A stretch of 64,000 bases of DNA from Ciceribacter lividus (GTDB taxonomy: Bacteria > Pseudomonadota > Alphaproteobacteria > Rhizobiales > Rhizobiaceae): NCBI RefSeq assembly GCF_003337715.1, contig NZ_QPIX01000010.1:1-64000 (forward strand), written 5' to 3'. The notes below the pieces were generated by a model. That model saw only the letters and a list, made by a program, of their open reading frames with translations, was not told the origin of the DNA and searched no databases. The number at the start of each line of letters is the position of its first letter. Position 1 is the stretch's first letter. A program made the position numbers and the translations under genes. Shown one piece after another: positions 54,337 to 63,523 of the stretch.

Positions 54337-54461
54337 GTCTCAAAGGTCCGGAACTTGGGCGGCCGGGCCGCCTTCTCGTATCGGGGCACACACATAGTGG
54401 AAAACCGCCGGGAGAGGAAAGGCTTTCTTTCCGGGCAGGTCCCGGCGGAGGGCGATTGCCG

Positions 54462-57400
54462 TCATGCCTTCAGCGCGGTTGTCACGCCTGCGCGGCGGGC
54501 GGCGAAGCGGGCGAAGTCGGCGAAGGGAAGGGGCTTCGCAAAGGCGTAGCCCTGCAGTTCGTCGCATCCGAGTGTTCGCAGGAGCTCGGCATGCGCCGGC
54601 GTTTCAACCCCTTCGGCGATCGTCTCCACACCGAGCGAGCGGGCGATCTCGATGATCGAGCGCACCAGCGCGCGCTCCTGCGGCGAGGTGAGGATCGGCA
54701 TGACGAGCTGCCGGTCGATCTTGAGCCGCTTTGGCTTCAGGCGCAGCAGGCTGACGATCGAGGTATGGCCGGTGCCGAAGTCGTCGATCTCGACGTCGAT
54801 GCCGAGCGCCTTGATGTCGGCGAGGTTGGCGCTCGCCGGATCGTCGCTGTCGTCGAGGAAGATCGATTCGACGAGTTCGAAGGCGACCTCGCCCGGGCGG
54901 ATGCTGAGGCCGCGAAGCTGGTCCACCAGTGCCGGATCGTGCAGCCGCCGCGAGGAGACGTTGACCGAGATCCGCGGCAGGTCGATGCCCTCGGCCATCC
55001 AGCGCATCTTGTCGCGCAGCGCCGTTTCGAGCACCAGCTGGTCGATGCGCGCGACAACGTTGAGCTCCTCGGCGAGCCGCAGGAACCGCCCCGAGGCAAG
55101 GATGCCCTGGTCGGGATGGTTCCAGCGCACCAGCGCCTCCGCCCCCGTCAGCCGCATCGTCGTCGCATCGAATTGCGGCTGGTACCAGACGGTGAATTCG
55201 TCGCGTTCGAGGCCGGCGAGGATATCGTCGGCGAGCCTCTTTCGCGTCACGATGTTCGCCTGCAGCGCCTGGGAGAAGAATTCGTAGCCGTTTCGCCCCT
55301 TTTCCTTGGCCTGGTAGAGGGCGATGTCGGCGTTGATCAGCACCTTGCGCGGGTCGGAGCCGATCCCCTGCGAGCGGGCGATGCCGATCGACACGCCGCA
55401 GCGGCAGGAGAAGCCCTCGAAGTCGACGGGCCGGCCCATCTCCTCGATGATCCGCTCGCTGAGCAGGCAGAGCGCCTCCGTGGTCACAGGACGGGTGATC
55501 AGGATCACGAACTCGTCGCCGCCGATGCGCGCCACCAGGTCGTCCTTCTCGACGGCCCGCGACAGGATCTCGGCGGTGTGCGTGAGAACCGCGTCGCCGG
55601 CGGCGTGGCCGAGCGTGTCGTTGATCTCCTTGAACCGGTCGAGGTCGAGATGCAGGATCGTAAAACGCGTCCCGCTCGCCGGGCCAGCGCGCCCGAGCCG
55701 GTCGAGTTCCTCGTCGAGCTTGCGGCGGTTGGCGAGCGCTGTCAGCGGATCGTGAAGGGCGTTGAATTCGATCCGGGTCTTGGCGAGTTCGAGTTCGATG
55801 TTGCGGGCGTCGGCCTCCGCCTTTGCCGCCCGCAGCTCTTCGGCGAGAAGCGCGTCGGCGGTGACGTCGAAGGCGATGCCGATGATCTTTTCCTTGCCGT
55901 CCTTGCCGACATGCAGCTGGCCGACGGAGCGCACATAACGCGGCTCGCCGTTCGGCAACAGGATCTGCTGCAGCGTGTTGATCGTCGTTGCGGTTTCGAG
56001 TGCCTTGTTGGTGGCGGCGAGGACCCGCTCGCGGCAGTCGGGGTGCAGGCAGGAGAGCCAGCCGTGCTGGTCGAGGCGCCGCGGACTGTAGGGAATGCCG
56101 TAGAGCTGGTGCATCCGCTCGTCCCACAGTGCCGTCGCGGACACGGGATCGGCCTCCCAGATGCCGCAATTGTAGGAGGCGAGCGCAAGGTCGAACTTGT
56201 GTGAAAGCTCCGAAAGCTCCTGCTCGCGGCTCGACAGTTCATCGAGCGCCAGTTCGAGTTCGGCGTTCTTGATGTCGCTCGTCTGCTTGGCGTCGCGTAG
56301 CGTCTGCGTCATCCGCGCGTCGGCGGTGACGTCGAGGACGACGCCGATCAGCCTGCTCTCGCCCTCTTCGCCGACCGAATGGGCACCGACTGATCGAAGG
56401 TGGCGGACGGTGCCGTCGGGAAGCACGACCCGGTAGGTCATGTCGGCGGTTTCCGCGACCGCGATACAGCTGTAGGCGAAGGCCTGTGCCTCGATCCTCT
56501 CGCGGTCTTCCGGGTGGATCGATGCGGTCCAGTCGCCGATCCGGTCCTCGTCGTCCCCGAAGCTGGGCGCGCGTCCGTGGAGGGCCGCGCTCCGGTCGTC
56601 CCAGAGAAGCACGTGGCCGTCGAGCTTCACCTCCCAGATGCCGATGTCGGCCGAGTCCATCGCAAGACTGAGGCGTTGCGACAGTTCGAGCAGCTTCTTC
56701 TCTCGCCGCTTGAGTTCGGCAACATAGCGGTTGCGATCGCGAAACAGGATACCGGTGACGACGGCGGGAATCATGATCGCCGCGCCGGCGAGGAAGATCG
56801 CCAGGCGGATCGTGATGCGGTTCTCCGGAGACGTGTTCCAGCCGCCCTGCGGCGCGGCAACAATTTCGAAGGCTCCGCCGCCCGGCAGGTCCAGCCGCGA
56901 CACCGAAGGAGCCGCATCGGTGGCGAAGACCGGGCCGAGATCGAGGGGGGCGGCGTCCGGTGCCACATGTCGCACCGACCATTGCAGGTCGGCAAGCGGG
57001 AGAGGCCTCGCCTCCGGCATGCTTCCATCCGGAAGCAGAAGCCCGCTCGCCTGCAGAAGCCCCCGGGTTTCGAGCGTCATGGCGACGAAGCCGCCGCCGG
57101 TCGCGCCGGCCTGCCCGACGGGTACGGTGAGCCGGAAGGTGCCGCTTCCGATCCGGAGAAGCCGTCCCCCTTCGGGAGAGCCTGGCAAAGTGGCCGGCGC
57201 GGCTACCGGCGCATTGGCGCGGGAATAGAGCGTCTCAGCGGGAGCAGCGGCGTTCGCCGCGTACTCAAACGAGCGGATATGGTCCTTGCCGCGGCCGAGG
57301 ATCGCTGCCGCCGTGCGAAGCTGGGCGGGATCGGGATCGATGGCGGCTTCCAATGCGAGATGGCGGACCGTCGCGAAATCGGCGGAGATTTCGGTCTGGA

Positions 57401-57596
57401 GCGCAAAGCGGATGACCTGCATTCCGTCACGCACGTGCTGCTCCAGAGCGGTCCGGTGGGCCGTCGTATAGCGCTGGTCGGCAAGGACTCCTGCTGCGGC
57501 GATGACGCAGGCCAGCATGCCGGAGCCGAGCAGGAACGAGCCGGCACTTTGTGTCCGCGCCCTGCGCCATCCGGGGGTGTGGCTCGGCAAGTCCAA
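54462..57596 (-). CDS. Membrane PAS-GGDEF-EAL c-di-GMP protein
   Basis: A 1044-residue sensor that may make and break cyclic di-GMP. After an N-terminal membrane helix (about 25-45) comes a periplasmic region (about 45-260), a second helix (about 265-285), two PAS-type domains (about 300-580), a GGDEF domain with intact RIGGDEF, and an EAL domain with intact EALVRW and DDFGTG motifs. TTG 57596 (MDLPSHTPGW) has AAGGAG 10 bases upstream; an in-frame reading to 57890 lacks one and reads through basic non-family sequence. Signal and net activity are unknown. Confidence 0.9.
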   Translation of the reverse strand: MDLPSHTPGWRRARTQSAGSFLLGSGMLACVIAAAGVLADQRYTTAHRTALEQHVRDGMQVIRFALQTEISADFATVRHLALEAAIDPDPAQLRTAAAILGRGKDHIRSFEYAANAAAPAETLYSRANAPVAAPATLPGSPEGGRLLRIGSGTFRLTVPVGQAGATGGGFVAMTLETRGLLQASGLLLPDGSMPEARPLPLADLQWSVRHVAPDAAPLDLGPVFATDAAPSVSRLDLPGGGAFEIVAAPQGGWNTSPENRITIRLAIFLAGAAIMIPAVVTGILFRDRNRYVAELKRREKKLLELSQRLSLAMDSADIGIWEVKLDGHVLLWDDRSAALHGRAPSFGDDEDRIGDWTASIHPEDRERIEAQAFAYSCIAVAETADMTYRVVLPDGTVRHLRSVGAHSVGEEGESRLIGVVLDVTADARMTQTLRDAKQTSDIKNAELELALDELSSREQELSELSHKFDLALASYNCGIWEADPVSATALWDERMHQLYGIPYSPRRLDQHGWLSCLHPDCRERVLAATNKALETATTINTLQQILLPNGEPRYVRSVGQLHVGKDGKEKIIGIAFDVTADALLAEELRAAKAEADARNIELELAKTRIEFNALHDPLTALANRRKLDEELDRLGRAGPASGTRFTILHLDLDRFKEINDTLGHAAGDAVLTHTAEILSRAVEKDDLVARIGGDEFVILITRPVTTEALCLLSERIIEEMGRPVDFEGFSCRCGVSIGIARSQGIGSDPRKVLINADIALYQAKEKGRNGYEFFSQALQANIVTRKRLADDILAGLERDEFTVWYQPQFDATTMRLTGAEALVRWNHPDQGILASGRFLRLAEELNVVARIDQLVLETALRDKMRWMAEGIDLPRISVNVSSRRLHDPALVDQLRGLSIRPGEVAFELVESIFLDDSDDPASANLADIKALGIDVEIDDFGTGHTSIVSLLRLKPKRLKIDRQLVMPILTSPQERALVRSIIEIARSLGVETIAEGVETPAHAELLRTLGCDELQGYAFAKPLPFADFARFAARRAGVTTALKA

Positions 57597-57952
57597 GTTT
57601 CGACGTCTCCTTCGTCCGAATGCGGGGCCGCGATGGTCCTCCCGGCGTCCGCGTTCGTCCTGCGGTCGCGTGCGGTCGAGGATGGCGGGCAGCGGCACGG
57701 ATACTACGCGTGCGCGGGTTAATTTAGGATTTCGGACTGGGAAATGGTCGGAAGGATAGCGTCCGCTCGCAGGGTGACCGCCGAAAACTGTTGCCCGTCC
57801 ACCGGTCTCTTTCACGGGTGCTTGATCGCGGCCGTGTTCCCGTGCCAACAATCGCATGGAAATGTCATTTTTGCGGGCAACTTCTGCCACATTCGGGAGG
57901 CTTACTTTTGTTCAATGTTTTTAATGCACTAATAGCGGCAAAGGTTTTCCGG
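57597..57952. other. 356-bp divergent promoter region
   Basis: No gene is supported. It holds the promoter of the GGDEF-EAL gene on the minus strand and that of the DUF1344 gene on plus (AAAGG ribosome site at about 57940-57945). An AT-rich stretch lies at about 57900-57935. I see no hairpin or repeat of note. Confidence 0.4.
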
Positions 57953-58216
57953 ATGCGTTTCGTCATGGCAGTCCTGCTCGGCACCGCGAGCTTCTTGTCC
58001 CCGCTGAGCGCGCTCGCGGGCAGCAATGACGTCGAGGCGACGATCCGTTCCCTCAATGCCGACCAGCTCACGATGACGCTGGACGACGGGAAGACTTATG
58101 TCCTGCCGCAGGAATTCAACTTCGAGGGTCTGGAAAACGGCGTCAAGGTGATCGTGTTCTTCACCGAGGTCGACGGCAAGCGCATCGTCGACGATCTCCA
58201 GGTCGTCGGCGAATAA
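57953..58216 (+). CDS. DUF1344 family small exported protein
   Basis: An 87-residue protein: signal peptide (RFVMAVLLGTASFLSPLSALA) and a DUF1344 mature domain (ATIRSLNADQLTMTLDDGKTYVLPQEFNFEGLENGVKVIVFF), a small OB-like beta fold. It is common in rhizobia and of unknown role. ATG 57953 gives the clean signal peptide. Confidence 0.85.
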   Translation: MRFVMAVLLGTASFLSPLSALAGSNDVEATIRSLNADQLTMTLDDGKTYVLPQEFNFEGLENGVKVIVFFTEVDGKRIVDDLQVVGE

Positions 58217-58267
58217 GCCCGGCCGAGAGGGGTGCACAAGGCGCCCCTTGCTCCCCTGTCCTGGCGC

Positions 58268-58858
58268 TCAGAGCCAGGTGACCGTCCCGCCGTCGCGGTC
58301 GATTTTCAGGATCCGGTCCTGGGGAACGTTCATGTTGCAGGCGGCATCCTGTGACCACTTGCCGATGAGCCGGAAGACGCTGCGCACAACGCCGCCGTGG
58401 CTGACGCAAACCGTCGGGCGGTCGACGGAGGTGAGCCATGCACCGACGCGCCAGGAGAGGATTTCATAGCTTTCGGCGGCCTCTCCGGGCGGGATGAAAT
58501 CCCATTTCTCCCGTTTGCGGGCTTCGACCCGATCGGGGGCCTGCCGGCGCAGTTCGGCGAGCGTAAAGCCCTGCCAGTCTCCGAAGGAAAGTTCCATCAG
58601 CCGCGTTTCCGTCCGGTAGGCCGCTGGATCGAGGCCCATGGCGGCGCGCACGCGCTCCATGGTCTCGCGGGTGCGCCCGAGCGGGGAGGAGACGTAGTCG
58701 TAGGTTTCAGCCGCGTCGCCGAGTTCGGCCGCAAGCCGTTCGCCGTTGCGGCTCGCCTGGCTGCGGCCGAGGGCATTGAGGGGCACGTCCTGCTGCCCCT
58801 GCAGCCTTCCCTCCGCGTTCCAGTCGGTCTGGCCGTGGCGAATCATGTAGATGAACAC
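58268..58858 (-). CDS. Histidine phosphatase family protein (phosphoglycerate mutase-like)
   Basis: A 196-residue branch-1 histidine phosphatase. The catalytic motif is YMIRHGQTDWNAEGRLQGQQDVPLN with the nucleophilic His in RHG, then YVSSPLGRTRETMERV, MELSFGDWQGFT and a second His in VSHGGVVRS. The substrate is unknown. The gene lies 25 bases behind fabI on the same strand and is probably in an operon with it. Confidence 0.92.
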   Translation of the reverse strand: MFIYMIRHGQTDWNAEGRLQGQQDVPLNALGRSQASRNGERLAAELGDAAETYDYVSSPLGRTRETMERVRAAMGLDPAAYRTETRLMELSFGDWQGFTLAELRRQAPDRVEARKREKWDFIPPGEAAESYEILSWRVGAWLTSVDRPTVCVSHGGVVRSVFRLIGKWSQDAACNMNVPQDRILKIDRDGGTVTWL

Positions 58859-58883
58859 GGCAGACCACTCCAGAAGCGGGAGA

Positions 58884-59702
58884 CTATTCCTTGGATACGG
58901 AGATGTCCGGGGCGTCGACGGCCTTCATGCCGACGGTGTGATAACCGCAGTCGACGTGGTGGACCTCGCCGGTGACGCCGGTCGAAAGATCAGAAAGAAG
59001 GTACATGCCCGACTTTCCGACTTCGTCCGTCGAGACGTTGCGCTTCAGCGGCGAATTGTACTCGTTCCACTTCAGGATATAGCGGAAGTCGCCGATGCCG
59101 GAGGCTGCGAGCGTCTTGATCGGGCCGGCGGAGATCGCATTGACGCGGATGCCACGGCCGCCCATGTCGACGGCGAGGTAGCGCACGCTCGCCTCGAGCG
59201 CGGCCTTGGCGACGCCCATGACGTTATAGTGCGGCATGACCTTTTCGGCGCCGTAATAGGTGAGCGTCAGCAGCGAGCCGCCGTCGTTCATGATCCGCTC
59301 GGCGCGTGCCGCGACCGCCGTGAACGAATAGACGGAGATATCCATCGTGCGGGTGAAGTTGTCGCGCGTCGTCTCGATGTAACGGCCCGTCAGTTCATCC
59401 TTGTCGGAGAAGGCGATCGCGTGGACGACGAAGTCGATCTTGCCCCACTTTTCTTCGAGATTGTTGAAGACGGCGTCGATGCTTTCGAGATTGGTGACGT
59501 CACAGTCGCCGGCCATGAAGGCGTCCAGCTCCTGCGCCAGGGGTTCGACGCGCTTGCGCAGGGCGTCGCCCTGCCACGTCAATGCGATGTCCGCGCCCGC
59601 GTCACGGCAGGCCTTAGCGATACCCCATGCGATGGAACGGTTGTTTGCGACGCCCATGATCACGCCGCGCTTGCCTGCCATAAGGCCGGAACCTTGAACC
59701 AT
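58884..59702 (-). CDS. fabI: Enoyl-[acyl-carrier-protein] reductase
   Basis: FabI of 272 residues, an NADH-dependent reductase of fatty-acid elongation. Seen are GKRGVIMGVANNRSIAWGIAKACRDAGADIALTWQ, DVTNLESIDAVF, FVVHAIAFSDKDELTGRY, and the catalytic Tyr-x6-Lys in YNVMGVAKAALE. ISAGPIKTLAASGI closes the substrate site. It starts at ATG 59702 and is followed by the phosphatase gene. The DnaJ-like gene lies upstream on the same strand. Confidence 0.96.
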   Translation of the reverse strand: MVQGSGLMAGKRGVIMGVANNRSIAWGIAKACRDAGADIALTWQGDALRKRVEPLAQELDAFMAGDCDVTNLESIDAVFNNLEEKWGKIDFVVHAIAFSDKDELTGRYIETTRDNFTRTMDISVYSFTAVAARAERIMNDGGSLLTLTYYGAEKVMPHYNVMGVAKAALEASVRYLAVDMGGRGIRVNAISAGPIKTLAASGIGDFRYILKWNEYNSPLKRNVSTDEVGKSGMYLLSDLSTGVTGEVHHVDCGYHTVGMKAVDAPDISVSKE

Positions 59703-59825
59703 GTTTTGTTTCCCTAAGACTTTCGATTGAAACTGCCTATGGCATAGCCCGCATCACGGTTCAAGATTGACCGGGATCATCTACTGTTAGGCTGCGTAAC
59801 AAAGGGTGTGATTGTCACAAATACT

Positions 59826-60986
59826 TCACAAGAACAAGCCGTGGCGCATCAGCCGCATGAGGTCGGTGACCTTTTCGTCCGGCTTCTCCCAGAGCAGAAC
59901 GCGAAGCTCCACGGCGAGCACACCGCGTTTTCCCTCTGCGTCCGCAAGACCGAGATCGTCGATGCGGATGACCTGGTCCGAGCCGGACCACGGCGGAATG
60001 GTGACCTGCACCGGTTCCGTCGGCGTCTCGACGGTCGCCTCGCAGCCGAGAACGGCATCCTCGAGCGTGATCGGTAGCACGGTGTGGATGTCGTAGCCCT
60101 CGGTGCGGAATTTCTCCGTCTTCTGGACGCGGATCGTCACGGCGACGTCGCCGCGCAGCATGCCCTGGACCTTGAGGCCCTGGCCCTTCAGGCGAACGAC
60201 GTCCCCGTCCTTCAGTCCGCCGTCGAGGTTGACGCGGAGGTCGCGCCCGTCCGGGAGCGTGACCGTCACCGGGGAGCGGTTGAGGAGGTCGCTGATTGCG
60301 ACCTGCGCGTCGACAAGGATGTCGGGCGCCGTCTCGGGCGGCGGCTGCACGCCGCGCAGGCGACGCACCAGTGCGCTGATGAGTTCGATCGGCCGGAGGG
60401 GAGCAGGGCCGGAGAGGCCGCCGTTCTCTCCCTCGGTCTTGGCAGCCTGGTCTTCCCGCCGCAGGCTCTCGGCGACGGCGGCCGCCTCCGGACTGTCGCC
60501 GAAGATGCGGGCGACCACGTCTTCCGGGCTCTCGGCGCCGGCCTTGCCGGCGGGCTTTGCCTTCGCCTGCGATTGCGGCTGAGGCTGAGGCTGAGGCTGC
60601 GGTTGCGCCTGGGAGGTCTGGGATTGTCTTTCGGCCTTCGCCTTTTCAGCCTCGGCCCGCTGCAGTTCGGCGAGAATGCGCTCGGCGTTCTCCTTGGCTT
60701 CCTTCGCGCGCTCGGCCGCCTCGCGCGCGGCCTGTCGCTGCTGCAGGATCGTCTGTTCGCGCATGCGGTTCTCCGCCTTCTCGCGTTGCCGGTCGTAATG
60801 GGTGCGCTTCTCAGGATCCTTGAGGATTTCGTAGGCTCGGCCGATCTCGGCGAAGCGATGGCTCGCCTCGGGATCGTCCTGGTTGTGGTCGGGATGAACG
60901 GATTTCGCCTTGTTGCGCCAGGCCGTCTTTATCTCGTCGGCTCCCGCATTCCGCCGCACGCCGAGCACTGAATAGAAGTCGCGCAT
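59826..60986 (-). CDS. DnaJ-like J-domain co-chaperone
   Basis: A 386-residue DnaJ-class protein. The J domain (1-70, MRDFYSVLGVRRNAGADEIKTAWRN with HPD in KSVHPDHNQ) would stimulate DnaK. A highly charged coiled coil and a Pro-Gln repeat linker (about 130-150) replace the usual Gly/Phe region; there is no zinc finger. The C-terminal DnaJ_C substrate domain (about 230-370) is seen as VTLPDGRDLRVNLDGGLKDGDVVRLKGQGL. It is CbpA-like but larger. ATG 60986 starts the J domain; an upstream in-frame extension is unlikely. Confidence 0.88.
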   Translation of the reverse strand: MRDFYSVLGVRRNAGADEIKTAWRNKAKSVHPDHNQDDPEASHRFAEIGRAYEILKDPEKRTHYDRQREKAENRMREQTILQQRQAAREAAERAKEAKENAERILAELQRAEAEKAKAERQSQTSQAQPQPQPQPQPQSQAKAKPAGKAGAESPEDVVARIFGDSPEAAAVAESLRREDQAAKTEGENGGLSGPAPLRPIELISALVRRLRGVQPPPETAPDILVDAQVAISDLLNRSPVTVTLPDGRDLRVNLDGGLKDGDVVRLKGQGLKVQGMLRGDVAVTIRVQKTEKFRTEGYDIHTVLPITLEDAVLGCEATVETPTEPVQVTIPPWSGSDQVIRIDDLGLADAEGKRGVLAVELRVLLWEKPDEKVTDLMRLMRHGLFL

Positions 60987-61207
60987 CCAGATCCCCGATG
61001 ACTTGGCGTGGCACGCTCCGCATCCGGAGGGGCCGGCCATTGAAACCTTCGGCGCGGACGACCTCCGTCGTGCGCGCAGACAGCCCGATCATCGCAAGAA
61101 GTTGCTAATTAGAAGTTACACCGGGCGCGGTGGAGCGAGGGCCGACGTGAATCGGCCGCCGACCGGGATGGCGACGAGTTCGGTTTTGCGAAGCGTCTTC
61201 CGGCGCC

Positions 61208-61657
61208 TCAGGGCTGGCGGTCGAAGCTCACGAGCTGCCAGCCGGGCCCGACCGCACAGGTCTTGCCGTTGAAATAGGCGATGCCCTCGTAGGAGTGGCG
61301 GGTCGTCGAAAAATGGCGGCAGACGCCGCCGCCCTGCTTCTGCTCACGGATCGCGGTGACGACGCCCGAGCTGCCGGTCGAGGCGTTCGCCCAGGGCAAC
61401 GGATCGGAGCCGAGCTTGGAAAGATCTGCCGAAGAGACGGCGTTCTGCACGGTCATTTCGTCGGAGCTGCCGTTCACATGGCTGCCCGTGACGGTGCCCG
61501 TTGCGATCGAGCGATCGACCTTGTCATCCCCGAAGAGGCCGAGCCCTCCGGCCATGCAGCCGGTCAGCGGAAGTGCGAGAAGGGCGACGGCGACAATCCT
61601 GCCGAAGCCGGGCGTCGTGCCCTTTGTGCCTGTCTCTGACTTTGCTATGTCTCTCAA
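61208..61657 (-). CDS. RT0821/Lpp0805 family surface lipoprotein
   Basis: A 149-residue protein with a long basic N-terminus, then a lipobox (LPLTGCMAG, Cys about 34) of a lipoprotein. The C-terminal half includes [35 protein letters not shown], the core of the RT0821/Lpp0805 surface protein family (17-kDa antigen-like). It is probably anchored to the outer membrane. The TTG start at 61657 is uncertain. It is divergent from pdxH. Confidence 0.8.
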   Translation of the reverse strand: MRDIAKSETGTKGTTPGFGRIVAVALLALPLTGCMAGGLGLFGDDKVDRSIATGTVTGSHVNGSSDEMTVQNAVSSADLSKLGSDPLPWANASTGSSGVVTAIREQKQGGGVCRHFSTTRHSYEGIAYFNGKTCAVGPGWQLVSFDRQP

Positions 61658-61723
61658 TGGGCGTCCTGTCCAGCGCTGAAAACCTGGGCATTGGTGATGA
61701 ACTTCAGGAGCATTCGACTTAAT

Positions 61724-62344
61724 ATGTCTGAATCGAAGTTAACAAGCGGTGACTTTACAGAAGAGAATGAGCCATTCACCCTTTTCGGGACGTGGCTGAA
61801 GGACGCGGAGTCCTCGGAGATCAATGATCCCAACGCTGTAGCGCTCGCGACGGTCGACGAGCACGGCCTTCCGAACGTCCGCATGGTGCTGTTGAAAGAG
61901 TTCGATACCCGCGGTTTCGTCTTCTACACGAACTTCGAGAGCCAGAAGGGGCGCGAGATCCTCGGCCAGAAGAAGGCGGCGATGTGCTTTCACTGGAAAT
62001 CGCTGCGCCGGCAGGTGCGCCTGCGCGGCGAAGTCGAGGTCGTCTCGGACGAAGAGGCGGACATCTATTACCGTTCCCGTCCGCTCGGCAGCCGCATCGG
62101 CGCCTGGGCGTCCAAGCAGTCGCGCCCGCTGGAGAGCCGATTCGCGCTCGAAAAGGCGGTCGCCGAATACACCGCCCGTTACGCGCTCGGCGACGTACCG
62201 CGGCCGCCGCACTGGTCGGGCTTCCGCATCCGCCCCGTCTCGATCGAGTTCTGGCACGACCGCAAGTTCCGCCTGCACGACCGGATCGAGTTCCGCCGCG
62301 AGACGGTCGATTCGCCGTGGACCAAGGTCAGGATGTATCCCTGA
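61724..62344 (+). CDS. pdxH: Pyridoxamine 5'-phosphate oxidase
   Basis: PdxH of 206 residues, an FMN enzyme that oxidises PNP and PMP to pyridoxal phosphate. Conserved segments: [78 protein letters not shown], and the C-terminal [11 protein letters not shown] with VRMYP. ATG 61724 ([13 protein letters not shown]) matches rhizobial homologues, although its ribosome site is 13 bases away. Confidence 0.95.
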   Translation: MSESKLTSGDFTEENEPFTLFGTWLKDAESSEINDPNAVALATVDEHGLPNVRMVLLKEFDTRGFVFYTNFESQKGREILGQKKAAMCFHWKSLRRQVRLRGEVEVVSDEEADIYYRSRPLGSRIGAWASKQSRPLESRFALEKAVAEYTARYALGDVPRPPHWSGFRIRPVSIEFWHDRKFRLHDRIEFRRETVDSPWTKVRMYP

Positions 62345-62349
62345 GGGGC

Positions 62350-63387
62350 TCAGCCCTTCAGGCGGAAGGGAATGCCGGAGGCGAGCGCGGAGACGTAGCG
62401 CTTCTTCTGGTAGAAGCCGTTCAGCGAGATCCGCGGTAACCGGAAGAGCCGCTCGGCAGACTGCGTGCTGAGCGTGCCGGGGGATGTCGTCACCGCGAGG
62501 CGGAGACCGGCATCCTCGACGGCGCGCACGCTCGCGTCCGTGACGCTGCGCCTGTCGCCGTAGGGATAGGCGAAGGCCAGCGGGCGCCGGCCGGTGATCT
62601 CCTCCACGTAGTCGGCAGACCGGCGCACTTCGTCCGAGACCGTGGCCGGATCGAGGAAACCGAGCGAGCGGTGGCTCACGGTATGGGCTCCGAAGGTGAC
62701 GAGCGGATGCCTCGCGAAGGCTGCGAGCTCTTCTCCCGACATCACGAGATCCTCGACGATCGCCTTGGGGTCGATGCCGGCTGCCGCCGCCGCGCGGTCG
62801 AGTTTCTCGATCATGGCCTCCTCGCCGTGGGCGCAGATCGCCTCGGCGATGTGGTCGAAGGCCGCGCGCTTTTCGGCGCGTGTGCGGAGGTCGTAATGGA
62901 CCGGCTCGCCGCCGTCCTTGAGGTCGACGCCCCTGAGCCTGTCGAGGATGGCCGAGGCCGTCTCCCACCAGATCGTGTGGGTGCGTTCGGAAAATCCGCG
63001 ACAGACGAAGACGGTGAAGGGAACGCCGTGCCGTTCGAAGACGGGCAGCGCGTGGTCGCGGTTGTTGCGATAGCCGTCGTCGAGCGTGAAGGCGGCAAAG
63101 GGCTGCTGCCCCGGTCCGGATGACTGGAGGAGGGCAGGGACGTCCTCGAGATGCACGAAGCGGTATCCCTCGGCCTTCAGCTGCCGGATGGCGGCGTCGA
63201 GGAACTGCGGCGTCACCTCGAGGTGATCGTTGACATTGGTGAGCGTCGGGACGAAGGGCCGGACATGGTGCAGCGTGAAAATCGCTCCGAGTCCGCGCGC
63301 CGACGCCATCGCGCCCGCTCGTCGCAACAGGTGCGACGCTTCGAGCCCGGCAGTGATGACGCCGCGTCTGGCCAGCTCCCTCAGCAT
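62350..63387 (-). CDS. Polysaccharide deacetylase (NodB-homology) family protein
   Basis: A 345-residue carbohydrate esterase 4-type protein. The catalytic Asp pair lies in FAAFTLDDGYRNN, the metal His pair in FGAHTVSHRSLGFL, and the conserved FAYPYGDRRSVTDASV follows. No signal peptide or membrane helix is obvious, so the target is probably a cytosolic or intermediate polysaccharide; envelope polysaccharide is possible. It is convergent with pdxH (5 bases between stops). Confidence 0.9.
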   Translation of the reverse strand: MLRELARRGVITAGLEASHLLRRAGAMASARGLGAIFTLHHVRPFVPTLTNVNDHLEVTPQFLDAAIRQLKAEGYRFVHLEDVPALLQSSGPGQQPFAAFTLDDGYRNNRDHALPVFERHGVPFTVFVCRGFSERTHTIWWETASAILDRLRGVDLKDGGEPVHYDLRTRAEKRAAFDHIAEAICAHGEEAMIEKLDRAAAAAGIDPKAIVEDLVMSGEELAAFARHPLVTFGAHTVSHRSLGFLDPATVSDEVRRSADYVEEITGRRPLAFAYPYGDRRSVTDASVRAVEDAGLRLAVTTSPGTLSTQSAERLFRLPRISLNGFYQKKRYVSALASGIPFRLKG

Positions 63388-63523
63388 GCTTCCTTCCGTC
63401 TTTCACTCCTGCCGGTCGCGGCACCCGGAGTGCCGTTCCGTTCGGTGCGGCGACCGTAGCCAATCGGCGTTAAGCGGGAGTTGCCAGAATACCCAAGAAT
63501 CTATGGGGAGTTACATTCCGCCC

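Noticed and set aside
52297-54549. A 750-codon open frame antisense to ribB-aroC
   Set aside because: Explained by GC codon bias of the two conserved genes on the other strand; no domain or ribosome site.
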